Below are positions 1 to 8,155 of a DNA stretch of 64,000 nucleotides, in pieces (position 1 is the first letter of the stretch; the number at the start of each line of letters is the position of its first letter). Position numbers and translations under genes: made by a program. Where the stretch lies: assembly GCF_037963145.1 (NCBI RefSeq), contig NZ_CP150144.1:3348001-3412000 (forward strand), read 5' to 3'. This DNA comes from Oceanobacillus sp. FSL K6-2867 (GTDB lineage Bacteria > Bacillota > Bacilli > Bacillales > Amphibacillaceae). The notes under the pieces are model-generated. The model worked only from the letters and a program-made list of their open reading frames with translations, had not been told where the DNA came from and ran no database searches.

Positions 1-491
1 CAGCAGTACTTCTATTAGATAACGTTATTGGATATGGAGCTCATGATGATATGGCTGGCGTATTCGCACCAGTTATCGAAAAGGGTAAAAAAGAAGCAGC
101 TGAACAAGGAAGAGCATTTATCGCAATTGCATCTGTAACAGGTACAGCACAAGATCCTCAAGTATACCAGGATCAAGTAGATAAATTAGAAGCTGCAGGT
201 GTTATTGTTACCGAAAGCAATGCACAAGCAACAAAACTTGCTGCTGCAATTATTGATTCTCTTGAAGGAGAAGAGGCAGCAGAAACAAAAGCAGAAAAAG
301 CAGAAGCTGCAGATCTTACAAAAGCTTCTGAACTGATTTCAGATAAACCAAGAGTAATCAACGTTGGTCTAACTGGATTCGCTGATACCGTTCAAGAGAA
401 TGGCGGTCAAGTGGTTCAATACCAATGGGCACCTATCGCAGGTGGAGATAAGCGTTTAGCTGCAATTTTGGAAAAACTAAGCAAGTTATAA
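1..491 (+). CDS. allF: AllF (FdrA family), C-terminal part of oxamate carbamoyltransferase subunit
   Basis: The reading frame is open from base 3 to the stop at 489-491, so the gene starts outside the window and only its last ~162 residues are visible. An internal ATG at 51 is not the start. The visible part begins with the LLLDNVIGYGAHDD stretch typical of FdrA proteins, which resemble the succinyl-CoA synthetase alpha subunit; the family is about 550 residues long. In E. coli AllF, AllG and AllH (formerly FdrA, YlbE, YlbF) together form the oxamate carbamoyltransferase that turns oxalurate and phosphate into oxamate and carbamoyl phosphate. allG follows after 16 bases, with carbamate kinase next, as expected for this function. 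A linker of about 25 residues rich in Glu, Ala and Lys (residues 68-92 counted from the internal ATG) separates two parts of the visible fragment. Family assignment is firm; the reaction is taken from the E. coli work. Confidence 0.88.
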   Translation, partial: AVLLLDNVIGYGAHDDMAGVFAPVIEKGKKEAAEQGRAFIAIASVTGTAQDPQVYQDQVDKLEAAGVIVTESNAQATKLAAAIIDSLEGEEAAETKAEKAEAADLTKASELISDKPRVINVGLTGFADTVQENGGQVVQYQWAPIAGGDKRLAAILEKLSKL

Positions 492-507
492 GATTAGGAG
501 GATTATC

Positions 508-1770
508 ATGCAATATAAAACAATTGATGAAGCAAATCAGGCGGTTATTCAACATATTACAGCATCAGAACCATTCTTACTTGATGTTGTTCCGGCAAAA
601 AGTGTTATCTCTGAATTAAACGGAAAGGCTCTTTTACACTCAGGACCTCCAACAGTTTGGGAAAAAATGCCTCACCCAATGCAAGGTTCTTGTATCGGTG
701 CAGCATTATTTGAAGGATGGGCTGCAACAGAAGAAGAAGCTCAAAAAATGCTTGAAAACGGAGAAGTTACATTCATTTCTGCTCACTCTGTAAGTGCTGT
801 AGGACCAATGGGCGGAATCACTTCTGCAAACATGCCAGTTGTTGTTGTAGAAAACAAAGCAAGTGAAAAACGTGCTTACTGTAACCTAAACGAAGGTATT
901 GGTGCGGTACTGCGTTTCGGTGCGTACAACGAAGAAGTAATCAATCGCTTAAACTGGATGAAAGATGTATTAGGACCTGCTCTTTCTAAATCATTAAAAC
1001 AAATCGATGGCGGAATGAACGTCAACGTACTTGTTGCAAAAGCAATTACAATGGGTGACGAATTCCACCAAAGAAATATTGCGGCATCTGCATTATTCTT
1101 AAGACAAATCGTTCCATACTTAATCACTTCTGGTATCTCAGAAAAAGAATTACAGGAAGTTACAAAATTCCTAGCAGATAATGACCAGTTCTTCTTGAAC
1201 ATTATGATGGCAACAGCTAAATCTGTAATGGATACTGCTGCTACTGAAACAGAAGGAAGTATCGTTACTGCGCTTGCTCGTAATGGTGACCAGTTCGGAA
1301 TCAAAGTTAGTGGACTAGGTGATCAATGGTTTACTGCCCCAGTTAATACTCCAGATGGTTTGTATTTCAGTGGCTACAGCTCTGAAGATGCAACTCCAGA
1401 CATGGGAGATAGTGCAATCACTGAAGCTTACGGTGTTGGTGGTATGGCAATGGTTGCTGCACCAGGTGTTGTTCGCTTCGTAGGTACTGGCGGATTCAAT
1501 GACGCTGTTAACACAAGTGATGAAATGCGTGAAATCTGTATTGCTAACAACAATAACTTGCAAATTCCTACTTGGGATTTCCAAGGTGCTTGTTTAGGTA
1601 TCGATATCCGTAAAGTAGTTGAAACTGGAATTACTCCAGTAATCAACACTGGTATTGCTCATAAAGTAGCAGGAACAGGACAAATTGGTGCTGGTACTGT
1701 ACGTGTACCACTTGGATGTTTCGAAAAAGCTTTAGAAGCACTTGCTGAAAAATACGGCGTAGAAGTTTAA
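508..1770 (+). CDS. allG: AllG (DUF1116/YlbE family), oxamate carbamoyltransferase subunit
   Basis: The 420-residue product matches the length of E. coli YlbE/AllG (about 419) and belongs to the DUF1116 family. The start has a strong AGGAGG about six bases upstream. Motifs typical of the family are present, including GPPTVWEKMPHPMQG near residue 46 and the Gly-rich GVGGMAMVAAPG near residue 311. With AllF and AllH it should carry out phosphorolysis of oxalurate to oxamate and carbamoyl phosphate in the cytoplasm. It sits 16 bases after allF and is almost certainly co-transcribed with it; carbamate kinase lies 132 bases downstream beyond a long imperfect hairpin. Nothing looks truncated. The individual role of this subunit within the complex cannot be read from sequence. 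Confidence 0.9.
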   Translation: MQYKTIDEANQAVIQHITASEPFLLDVVPAKSVISELNGKALLHSGPPTVWEKMPHPMQGSCIGAALFEGWAATEEEAQKMLENGEVTFISAHSVSAVGPMGGITSANMPVVVVENKASEKRAYCNLNEGIGAVLRFGAYNEEVINRLNWMKDVLGPALSKSLKQIDGGMNVNVLVAKAITMGDEFHQRNIAASALFLRQIVPYLITSGISEKELQEVTKFLADNDQFFLNIMMATAKSVMDTAATETEGSIVTALARNGDQFGIKVSGLGDQWFTAPVNTPDGLYFSGYSSEDATPDMGDSAITEAYGVGGMAMVAAPGVVRFVGTGGFNDAVNTSDEMREICIANNNNLQIPTWDFQGACLGIDIRKVVETGITPVINTGIAHKVAGTGQIGAGTVRVPLGCFEKALEALAEKYGVEV

Positions 1771-1789
1771 TTTCTTATAAATAATATAA

Positions 1790-1860
1790 AATGGCAACAG
1801 GATAGATGTGTGGATGGATGGTATGTACTGTATGCAGGCATACCATCCTATCCTGCCATT
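1790..1860 (+). terminator. Long interrupted hairpin between allG and allK
   Basis: AATGGC at 1790 pairs with GCCATT at the end, CAGGATA pairs with TATCCTG, and GGATGGTATG pairs with CATACCATCC, giving a long stem with internal loops. There is no U-run after it, so it may be a processing or stability element rather than a full terminator. Confidence 0.5.
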
Positions 1861-1902
1861 AATGAACGATGCCGTTATGATTTTTAGTTGGAGGGTTTAT
1901 AG

Positions 1903-2841
1903 ATGAGTAAAACAATAGTTGCTGCAATAGGTGGGAATGCAATTTTACAAGCTGGTCAAGAAGGTACGTTTGAGAACCAGATGAACAATGTTCGTACAAG
2001 TGCTAAATTTTTAGCGAAATTAATTAAAGATGGCTATAAGCTAGTTATTACACATGGTAATGGTCCACAAGTTGGAAATATCCTTCGTCAAAATGAAGTA
2101 GCTGCAGATGTTGTTCCTCAACTTCCATTAGACGCATTAAGTGGTCAATCCCAAGGTTTTATCGGTTATATGATGGTTCAATGTTTAGTAAATGAATTCC
2201 AAGCACTAGGCATTGATGCACCAGTAACTAACTTGTTAACACGTGTTGAAGTTTCACGTGATGATACGGATTTCCAAAATCCTTCTAAACCAATTGGTGC
2301 CTTCTATTCAGAAGAAGAATCAAAACAGCTTGCAGCTGAAAAAGGCTGGAAAATGGTAGAAGATTCAGGCCGTGGCTATCGCCGTGTTGTACCTTCTCCA
2401 GAACCACTTAAAATCCATGAAGCACAAACAATTAAAACACTTGCAGAAGCGGGTAATGTAGTTGTAGCTTGTGGCGGCGGTGGAATTCCGGTTGTAACAG
2501 CAGAAAGCGGAACGGTTGAGGGTGTTGAAGCAGTAATCGATAAAGATCGCAGCGGCTTTAAACTTGCTCAAGAAATGGAAGCAGATGTTTTCATGATTTT
2601 AACAGATGTTGAAAATGTTTACGTTAATTATGGAACACCAGAACAAAAAGCATTAGGTCAAATCAAAGTAGACGAGATGGATAGCTATGTTGCTGAAGGT
2701 CAATTTAGTGCAGGAAGCATGGGACCTAAAGTTGAATCTGCATTACAATTTGCTAAAACTACTGGCACAGCTATCATCTGTTCATTAGAACAAGTTGATA
2801 AAGCAATCCGTGGTGAGAGTGGAACGATTATTTCTAAATAA
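1903..2841 (+). CDS. allK: Carbamate kinase (AllK/ArcC family)
   Basis: The 312-residue protein is a full-length amino-acid-kinase family carbamate kinase. It opens with the AAIGGNAI phosphate-binding loop near residues 7-14, followed by THGNGPQVGN near residue 50 and CGGGGIPVV near residue 189. It transfers phosphate from carbamoyl phosphate to ADP, giving ATP, CO2 and ammonia. Placed directly after allFG, it should consume carbamoyl phosphate released from oxalurate, the energy-yielding step of allantoin fermentation; the E. coli counterpart is AllK (YbcF). By sequence alone it cannot be told from an arginine-deiminase ArcC, but no arcA or arcB is in the window. The ribosome site GGAGGG precedes the ATG by about nine bases. 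A short hairpin (about 2852-2875) follows the gene. Confidence 0.9.
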   Translation: MSKTIVAAIGGNAILQAGQEGTFENQMNNVRTSAKFLAKLIKDGYKLVITHGNGPQVGNILRQNEVAADVVPQLPLDALSGQSQGFIGYMMVQCLVNEFQALGIDAPVTNLLTRVEVSRDDTDFQNPSKPIGAFYSEEESKQLAAEKGWKMVEDSGRGYRRVVPSPEPLKIHEAQTIKTLAEAGNVVVACGGGGIPVVTAESGTVEGVEAVIDKDRSGFKLAQEMEADVFMILTDVENVYVNYGTPEQKALGQIKVDEMDSYVAEGQFSAGSMGPKVESALQFAKTTGTAIICSLEQVDKAIRGESGTIISK

Positions 2842-2913
2842 TTAGGGAATAGGCATTTCATATTAATGAAATGTCAACCTTAAAGAATCAATTCATTAAA
2901 GGAGCGATTTTTA

Positions 2914-3678
2914 ATGGGATATCCAACAGATCTTTTATCAAGCAGAGCAGTTATTGAACCAGGTAAATATGCGGTTATTCCTCCAGAAGGAAGAGTAAAC
3001 AATGTTGTTCCTGGTTTTGAAAATTGCACAATGACTATTTTAGGGTCACCTAAATTAGGTGCGACTTTCGTTGATTATATCTTAACTTTCCATGAAGGTG
3101 GTAAAAATACAGATGGTTTCGGTGGACAAGATAATATCGAAACATTTGTATGTGTGCTTGAAGGGAAAGTAAAGGCAAAAGCAGATGACGAAGAATTTAT
3201 TCTTGAGTCAGGCGGATATTTATATTGTCCACCATCTGTAACGATGTATTTGGAGAACCTAGAAGAAGGAGATTCTAGATTATTCCTTTACAAACAAAAA
3301 CATAAGCCTTTAGAAGGCAAAAAACCTTGGGTTGTTTCTGGCAACACAAATGATTTAGAAGAAGTGGATTATGAAGGCATGCACAATATGCGTCTTAAAG
3401 ATTTACTTCCAACGGATATTGCATTTGATATGAACTTCCATATTCTAACATTTGATCCAGCTGGCAGCCATCCATTTATTGAAACACATGTACAGCAGCA
3501 TGGTGCATATTTATTATCTGGTGAGGGTGTATACAACCTGGATAATAAATGGCAAACAGTTAAAAAAGAAGATTACATTTACATGGCTCCATACTGCCTG
3601 CAAGCAACATATGCAGTAGGCAGAGAACCACTTGTTTACTTGTATTCTAAAGATTGTAATCGCGACGAAGAACTATAA
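2914..3678 (+). CDS. allE: (S)-ureidoglycine aminohydrolase (AllE)
   Basis: A 254-residue two-cupin protein of the AllE/YlbA family (E. coli 261 residues). It converts (S)-ureidoglycine to (S)-ureidoglycolate and ammonia. The metal site of the C-terminal cupin is visible: Glu190, His192 and His196 in the run FIETHVQQHG, plus Gln230, equivalent to the Mn-binding residues described for the E. coli enzyme. The N-terminal cupin lacks such a set, as usual. RBS AAAGGAG lies upstream of the ATG. It lies between allK and the first allD, matching the order of use of the product. A hairpin with arms AAAGGTAAA and TTTACCTTT (about 3719-3748) lies after the gene and may partly end transcription before allD. 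Confidence 0.92.
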   Translation: MGYPTDLLSSRAVIEPGKYAVIPPEGRVNNVVPGFENCTMTILGSPKLGATFVDYILTFHEGGKNTDGFGGQDNIETFVCVLEGKVKAKADDEEFILESGGYLYCPPSVTMYLENLEEGDSRLFLYKQKHKPLEGKKPWVVSGNTNDLEEVDYEGMHNMRLKDLLPTDIAFDMNFHILTFDPAGSHPFIETHVQQHGAYLLSGEGVYNLDNKWQTVKKEDYIYMAPYCLQATYAVGREPLVYLYSKDCNRDEEL

Positions 3679-3808
3679 GAGGTTAAGCGTCCGACGTCTT
3701 AATTAAATGATTGCAGAAAAGGTAAAGGGCATTTTGCCGTTTACCTTTGTCTGTATGTAAATAAATATTTTTGCAGAAATTCCATAGAAGAGCCAAGAGG
3801 TGTGTTAA

Positions 3809-4858
3809 GTGAGAGTAACAAAGCAGGAATTAACTAATTTAATCAAAAATAAAATTCATAAAGCAGGATTGTCAGAAGAGCACGCGGAACAGGTAGCTGA
3901 TGTACTTGTATTTGCAGATGCAAAAGGTATCCATTCTCATGGGGCAATGCGTGTAGAATATTATGCTGAACGTATTGCTAAGGGCGGAATTACTGCTGAC
4001 CCAGACTTTAAAGTCGAAAAAACAGGCCCAAGCTCTGCAATCTTTCATGGAGACAATGGAGCTGGACATGTTGCAGCAAAACGTGCAATGGATGAAGCAA
4101 TCAAGATTGCAAAAGAGAGCGGTGTAGCTGTTGTAGGCGTTAAGAAAATGGGTCATAGTGGTGCATTATCTTACTTTACAGAGTATGCTGCAAAGCAAGA
4201 TTTAATAGCACTTTCTGTTTGTCAGTCTGACCCAATGGTTGTTCCATTTGGTGGTGCTGAAGCTTATTATGGTACAAATCCAATCGCATTCGCCGTTCCT
4301 GGGAAAGACGGTAAATTAATTAGCTTTGATATGGCTACGACTGTACAAGCATGGGGTAAAATTCTGCATGCAAGATCTAAAAATGAAACGATTCCAGATA
4401 CATGGGCAGTAGATGAAAATGGTGAACCAACTACAGATCCGCATAAGGTTAAAGCGTTACTGCCAGTTGCAGGGCCTAAAGGCTATGGTCTCATGATGAT
4501 GGTAGACGTACTTTCAGGTGTGTTATTAGGACTGCCATTTGGTAATAAAGTATCATCCATGTACCATGATTTAAGCGAAGGAAGAGATCTAGGACAGTTA
4601 CATCTCGTAATTAATCCAGAGGTATTTACTGGTTTAGACTCATTTAAAGAGAATATTGCACAAACAATGAACGATTTAAATGCAATTAAACCTGCTCCAG
4701 GATTCGATCAAGTATTCTATCCAGGTCAAAATCTTGAATTCATTCAAAAAGAATACGAAGAAAAAGGTATTGAAATTGTCGATGATATTTATGAATATTT
4801 AGTATCAGATGTCGTTCATAACAATGCATACGACAATCAAGATCCTTTTGCGGAGTAA
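3809..4858 (+). CDS. allD: Ureidoglycolate dehydrogenase, copy 1 (AllD)
   Basis: A 349-residue member of the Ldh2/malate dehydrogenase-like family, the length of E. coli AllD (349). It oxidises (S)-ureidoglycolate to oxalurate with NAD+. Active-site residues known for AllD are visible: Ser43-His44 in IHSHGAM, Tyr52, His116 in MGHSGAL and Ser140-Asp141 in CQSDPMV. The cofactor region GGAEAYYGTNPIAFA follows. The start is GTG at 3809, with AAGAGGTG six bases upstream. A second complete allD lies 168 bases downstream with the same start context, so this is a tandem duplication. Both copies look functional; which one acts on ureidoglycolate and whether the other has a different substrate cannot be told. 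Confidence 0.9.
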   Translation: MRVTKQELTNLIKNKIHKAGLSEEHAEQVADVLVFADAKGIHSHGAMRVEYYAERIAKGGITADPDFKVEKTGPSSAIFHGDNGAGHVAAKRAMDEAIKIAKESGVAVVGVKKMGHSGALSYFTEYAAKQDLIALSVCQSDPMVVPFGGAEAYYGTNPIAFAVPGKDGKLISFDMATTVQAWGKILHARSKNETIPDTWAVDENGEPTTDPHKVKALLPVAGPKGYGLMMMVDVLSGVLLGLPFGNKVSSMYHDLSEGRDLGQLHLVINPEVFTGLDSFKENIAQTMNDLNAIKPAPGFDQVFYPGQNLEFIQKEYEEKGIEIVDDIYEYLVSDVVHNNAYDNQDPFAE

Positions 4859-5026
4859 TTAGCAGCTGGATTATATGCAGCTATTGGGTTAGTTTTTCTT
4901 AGAAGGAAAAGCTTACTCAACCCGATTACAAAGTAATCAAGTAATCATCAACTTCCTTGCATATGTAGTTCAATTATAGGTTTTGAAAGTTGTTCTATTT
5001 ATACGATAACTATAAGGGGTGATATT

Positions 5027-6073
5027 TTGAGAGTAACGAAAGATGATTTAAAAAATCTAATGAAAAACAAGCTGAACAAAGCAGGTTTAACGGAAGAGCA
5101 TGCTGATGGTGTTGCTGATGTTTTAGTCCATGCTGATGCAAGAGGAGTTCATTCCCATGGGGCAATGCGCGTTGAATATTACGCGGAGCGAATTGCCAAG
5201 GGCGGTATAAACACAAATCCCGATTTCAAGTTTGAAAAAACAGGACCGACTACAGCAATTTTTGATGGCGACAATGGGGCAGGTCATGTTGCTGCAAAAT
5301 TGGCAATGGATGAAGCAATTGAAATGGCCAAAGAAAATGGTGTAGCTGTTGTAGGAGTGAGAAAAATCAGCCATAGTGGCGCATTATCTTACTTTGTACA
5401 GCAAGCAGCCAAAGAAAACCTAATCGGAATCTCTGTATGTCAGTCGGATCCAATGGTAGTGCCGTTTGGTGGAGCAGAACCATACTATGGCACAAATCCG
5501 ATAGCTTTTGCTGCACCAGGGAAAGATGATATCATCACATTTGATATGGCAACAACTGTACAAGCCTGGGGCAAAATCTTACATGCTCGTTCCAAAAACG
5601 AAAGCATCCCAGATACATGGGCAGTTGATAAAAATGGAGAATCAACAACAGATCCATTTAGTGTTAATGCATTGTTGCCAATTGCAGGACCAAAAGGCTA
5701 TGGCTTGATGATGATGGTTGATGTGCTCTCAGGGATTTTATTAGGTCTTCCTTTTGGCAGCAAAGTATCATCCATGTACCATGACTTAAGTGAAGGAAGA
5801 AATTTAGGGCAATTACACATCGTAATTAACCCGGAATACTTTACAAATCTAGAAGTATTCAAGCAAAATATTTCGACAACAATGAACGATCTAAACAATA
5901 TTAAACCAGCTCCAGGCTTTGATCAGGTTTCATATCCGGGTCAGCGAAGTGCACAAAGAGAGGCTGCATACATGGAAAATGGTATTGAAATTGTTGATGA
6001 TATTTATGAATATCTCGTATCAGACGTTGTGCATAATAATGCGTACGGCGACAAGGATCCCTTTGCGAAATAA
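5027..6073 (+). CDS. allD: Ureidoglycolate dehydrogenase, copy 2 (AllD paralogue)
   Basis: A 348-residue paralogue of the preceding gene, with most residues identical. The catalytic set is retained (Ser43-His44, Tyr52, His116 in ISHSGAL, Ser140-Asp141). Differences gather in surface stretches and in the last third, for example SYPGQRSAQREAAY here against FYPGQNLEFIQKEY in copy 1. The start is TTG at 5027, with AAGGGGTG upstream (about 5014-5020). The gene is followed by a good intrinsic terminator, so it ends the allFGKEDD block. Expected reaction: ureidoglycolate + NAD+ to oxalurate. A related 2-hydroxy acid is possible for one of the two copies. Confidence 0.88.
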   Translation: MRVTKDDLKNLMKNKLNKAGLTEEHADGVADVLVHADARGVHSHGAMRVEYYAERIAKGGINTNPDFKFEKTGPTTAIFDGDNGAGHVAAKLAMDEAIEMAKENGVAVVGVRKISHSGALSYFVQQAAKENLIGISVCQSDPMVVPFGGAEPYYGTNPIAFAAPGKDDIITFDMATTVQAWGKILHARSKNESIPDTWAVDKNGESTTDPFSVNALLPIAGPKGYGLMMMVDVLSGILLGLPFGSKVSSMYHDLSEGRNLGQLHIVINPEYFTNLEVFKQNISTTMNDLNNIKPAPGFDQVSYPGQRSAQREAAYMENGIEIVDDIYEYLVSDVVHNNAYGDKDPFAK

Positions 6074-6083
6074 AAGAGATTAA

Positions 6084-6130
6084 AAAAAGTCACGGCATCT
6101 ATCGGAATGATAGAAAATACGTGGCTTTTT
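6084..6130 (+). terminator. Intrinsic terminator after allD copy 2
   Basis: AAAAAGTCACG (6084-6094) pairs with CGTGGCTTTTT (6120-6130), with an inner CTATC/GATAG helix and a U-rich tail. It closes the allF-to-allD transcription block. Confidence 0.85.
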
Positions 6131-6539
6131 CTTTGTTTTATAAGGGTTTTACCCTAACAGTATTAAGAATATTTAAACTTATTTATGTTAATAAAGTACA
6201 AACCATTGTTAACTTTGAACAATAAAGGAACCAAGTTATACAACAATAGTTAACTATTTTGTTTACTCAATATAAAGACCTGAATAGTGATCTGTTATAT
6301 ACTTAATTCAAGGAAAAAAGGTGGATATTTTTCACCTGGTAGTGCTGCATGATCAGATACGGAAAATGAGGTTTACATAATAAATACCTTGAGCTTTATT
6401 TGTGAAACATGCTATAAATTTGCGCTATTTAACCCTTTTTCACAAGGGCGTAATTATTTTCGAGCAAAATGATTACAATAAGAATTATGGTCGGACAAGT
6501 AGTGTAAATTCGTTGTTGATCGTGAGAGGAGAATTATTT
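6131..6539 (+). promoter_or_regulatory. Long leader of allP with a perfect GTTAAC-centred palindrome
   Basis: This 400-base A+T-rich stretch has no convincing gene. It holds the 14-base palindrome AATAGTTAACTATT at 6245-6258 and a second GTTAAC near 6210, a plausible operator pair. In-frame codons upstream of 6540 (an ATG at 6402) lack a ribosome site and give a non-family N-terminus, so they are taken as leader. Confidence 0.4.
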
Positions 6540-7982
6540 TTGGAAAGCTTGAAACGAGACCAGCTTAAAGCAGCTGGTTTTAGTGATGATGTTCTACCAT
6601 CACAAGATAAGGATAGAACATGGAATACAGGAAATTTCTTTACTGTTTGGATGGGGAGTGTACATAACATTCCAAACTATATTGCCATTGGTGGTCTTTT
6701 TGCGATTGGACTATCTGTTGGACAAGTTTTTTCAGCAATTGTAATGGCAGCTCTAATTTTAGCGGCAGTGATGGTATTTAATGGCCATGCAGGTTCAAAA
6801 TATGGTTTACCATTTGCCATGCTGATTCGTTCATCATATGGAAATAAAGGAGCCCTATTTCCTGGAGTAATCAGGGGAGTTATCGCAGCAATAATGTGGT
6901 TTGGTTTCCAAACATTCGCTGGAAGCCAGGCACTGTCAATCTTAATTGGCAAACTGTGGCCAGGTTATTTAACACTTGGCGGCGATTGGAATTTCTTTGG
7001 ATTGACATTGCCAGCCCTTATTTCATTCCTGATTTTTTGGCTGTTTAATGTAGCGTTAATTTATGGAGGAATGGATATCTTAGGTAAGTTTACGAATATT
7101 CTTTCCCCATTAATTTATATTGTATTTGGTGGTATGGCGATTTGGGCAATTAACCTTGCTGGTGGAATTGGACCAATTCTTTCTTACTCCAGCCCTGGCT
7201 TTGAAGGAAATAGTATTATTGTCTTTTTAGCTGCTGTCACTGCAATAATTGCAGCGTGGGCCGCACCGATGGTCAGTGTATCTGACTTTACAAGATTAGC
7301 AAAAACCCCTAAACATCAAGCAGTTGGTCAAACATTGGGCTTAATTGTAACATACCTGCTTTTTGCAGTTGCAAGTATTTCGATTATTGTTGGGTCAGAG
7401 ATTGCTTTTGGAACACCAATTTGGAATGTGCTTGATGTGGTTGCTCGTTTTGATGGAACATTCGCTATTGCTATTTCTGTATTAACATTATGTTTAACCA
7501 CTTTATCTGTTAACGTAACCGGAAATATTGTTCCTGCAGGCTACCAGATTGCATCACTATTTCCGAAGCTCTTTACCTTTAAATCAGCTGCAACATTGGC
7601 TGCTATCCTCGGGATACTTATTATGCCGTGGAAGCTAATGGAAAATTCTACAAGTATCTTTACATTTTTAAACATTGTTGCTGGTTTATTAGCACCAATT
7701 ACTGGTGTTATGCTTGCACACTACTTCATTGTTTCGAAGAAGAAGATTGATATAAACGAGCTATACTCTAAAAATGGTAAGTATAATTATAAAAATGGGT
7801 ATAATGTGAATGCGATTGTAGCTACAATCATTGGTGCGGTACTTAGTTTGATTGGTCAGTTTGTACCATTCTTTAAACCACTTTATGACATTTCATGGTT
7901 TGTGGGAATTGTTTCCGCTATTGTGATTTATACAATACTGGAAATGTCTAAAAAAAAAAGATCAATTCACAACAAGAGTTAA
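6540..7982 (+). CDS. allP: Allantoin permease (NCS1 family, AllP/YbbW type)
   Basis: A 480-residue, 12-helix NCS1 transporter closely following E. coli AllP (YbbW, 484 residues). Shared blocks include RTWNTGNFFTVWMGSVHN near residue 25, AGSKYGLPFAMLIRSSYG near residue 85, and IMWFGFQTFAGS near residue 120. It should import allantoin with a cation. The start is chosen as TTG at 6540, with GAGAGGAG at 6523-6530 and homology beginning at ESLKRDQL; an upstream ATG at 6402 gives an extra 46 residues without family support. Allantoinase follows 173 bases downstream. The C-terminus ends in a short basic tail. A perfect 11-base inverted repeat (8029-8039 / 8053-8063) lies between the two genes. Confidence 0.9.
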   Translation: MESLKRDQLKAAGFSDDVLPSQDKDRTWNTGNFFTVWMGSVHNIPNYIAIGGLFAIGLSVGQVFSAIVMAALILAAVMVFNGHAGSKYGLPFAMLIRSSYGNKGALFPGVIRGVIAAIMWFGFQTFAGSQALSILIGKLWPGYLTLGGDWNFFGLTLPALISFLIFWLFNVALIYGGMDILGKFTNILSPLIYIVFGGMAIWAINLAGGIGPILSYSSPGFEGNSIIVFLAAVTAIIAAWAAPMVSVSDFTRLAKTPKHQAVGQTLGLIVTYLLFAVASISIIVGSEIAFGTPIWNVLDVVARFDGTFAIAISVLTLCLTTLSVNVTGNIVPAGYQIASLFPKLFTFKSAATLAAILGILIMPWKLMENSTSIFTFLNIVAGLLAPITGVMLAHYFIVSKKKIDINELYSKNGKYNYKNGYNVNAIVATIIGAVLSLIGQFVPFFKPLYDISWFVGIVSAIVIYTILEMSKKKRSIHNKS

Positions 7983-8028
7983 ATAAAGCAACCGGAAAAG
8001 GCGCATAACCAAGACCTTCCGGGTTAGA

Positions 8029-8063
8029 GCAGTAAAGAAGATAAGCCACCATTTCTTTACTGC
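8029..8063 (+). other. Hairpin between allP and allB
   Basis: GCAGTAAAGAA at 8029-8039 pairs perfectly with TTCTTTACTGC at 8053-8063. No U-run follows, so read-through into allB is likely; it may stabilise or process the mRNA. Confidence 0.5.
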
Positions 8064-8155
8064 CAATCAAATTTTGTATATCTAACCAATTAATTTGGTA
8101 TAAGATAAAGGTTTAACTTCATGAAGCAAGTAAAACAGGAGAGGGGAATTATCGG

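Noticed and set aside
6402..6539. N-terminal extension of the allantoin permease
   Set aside because: The extension has no ribosome site and does not fit the AllP N-terminus; TTG 6540 has GAGAGGAG at good spacing.
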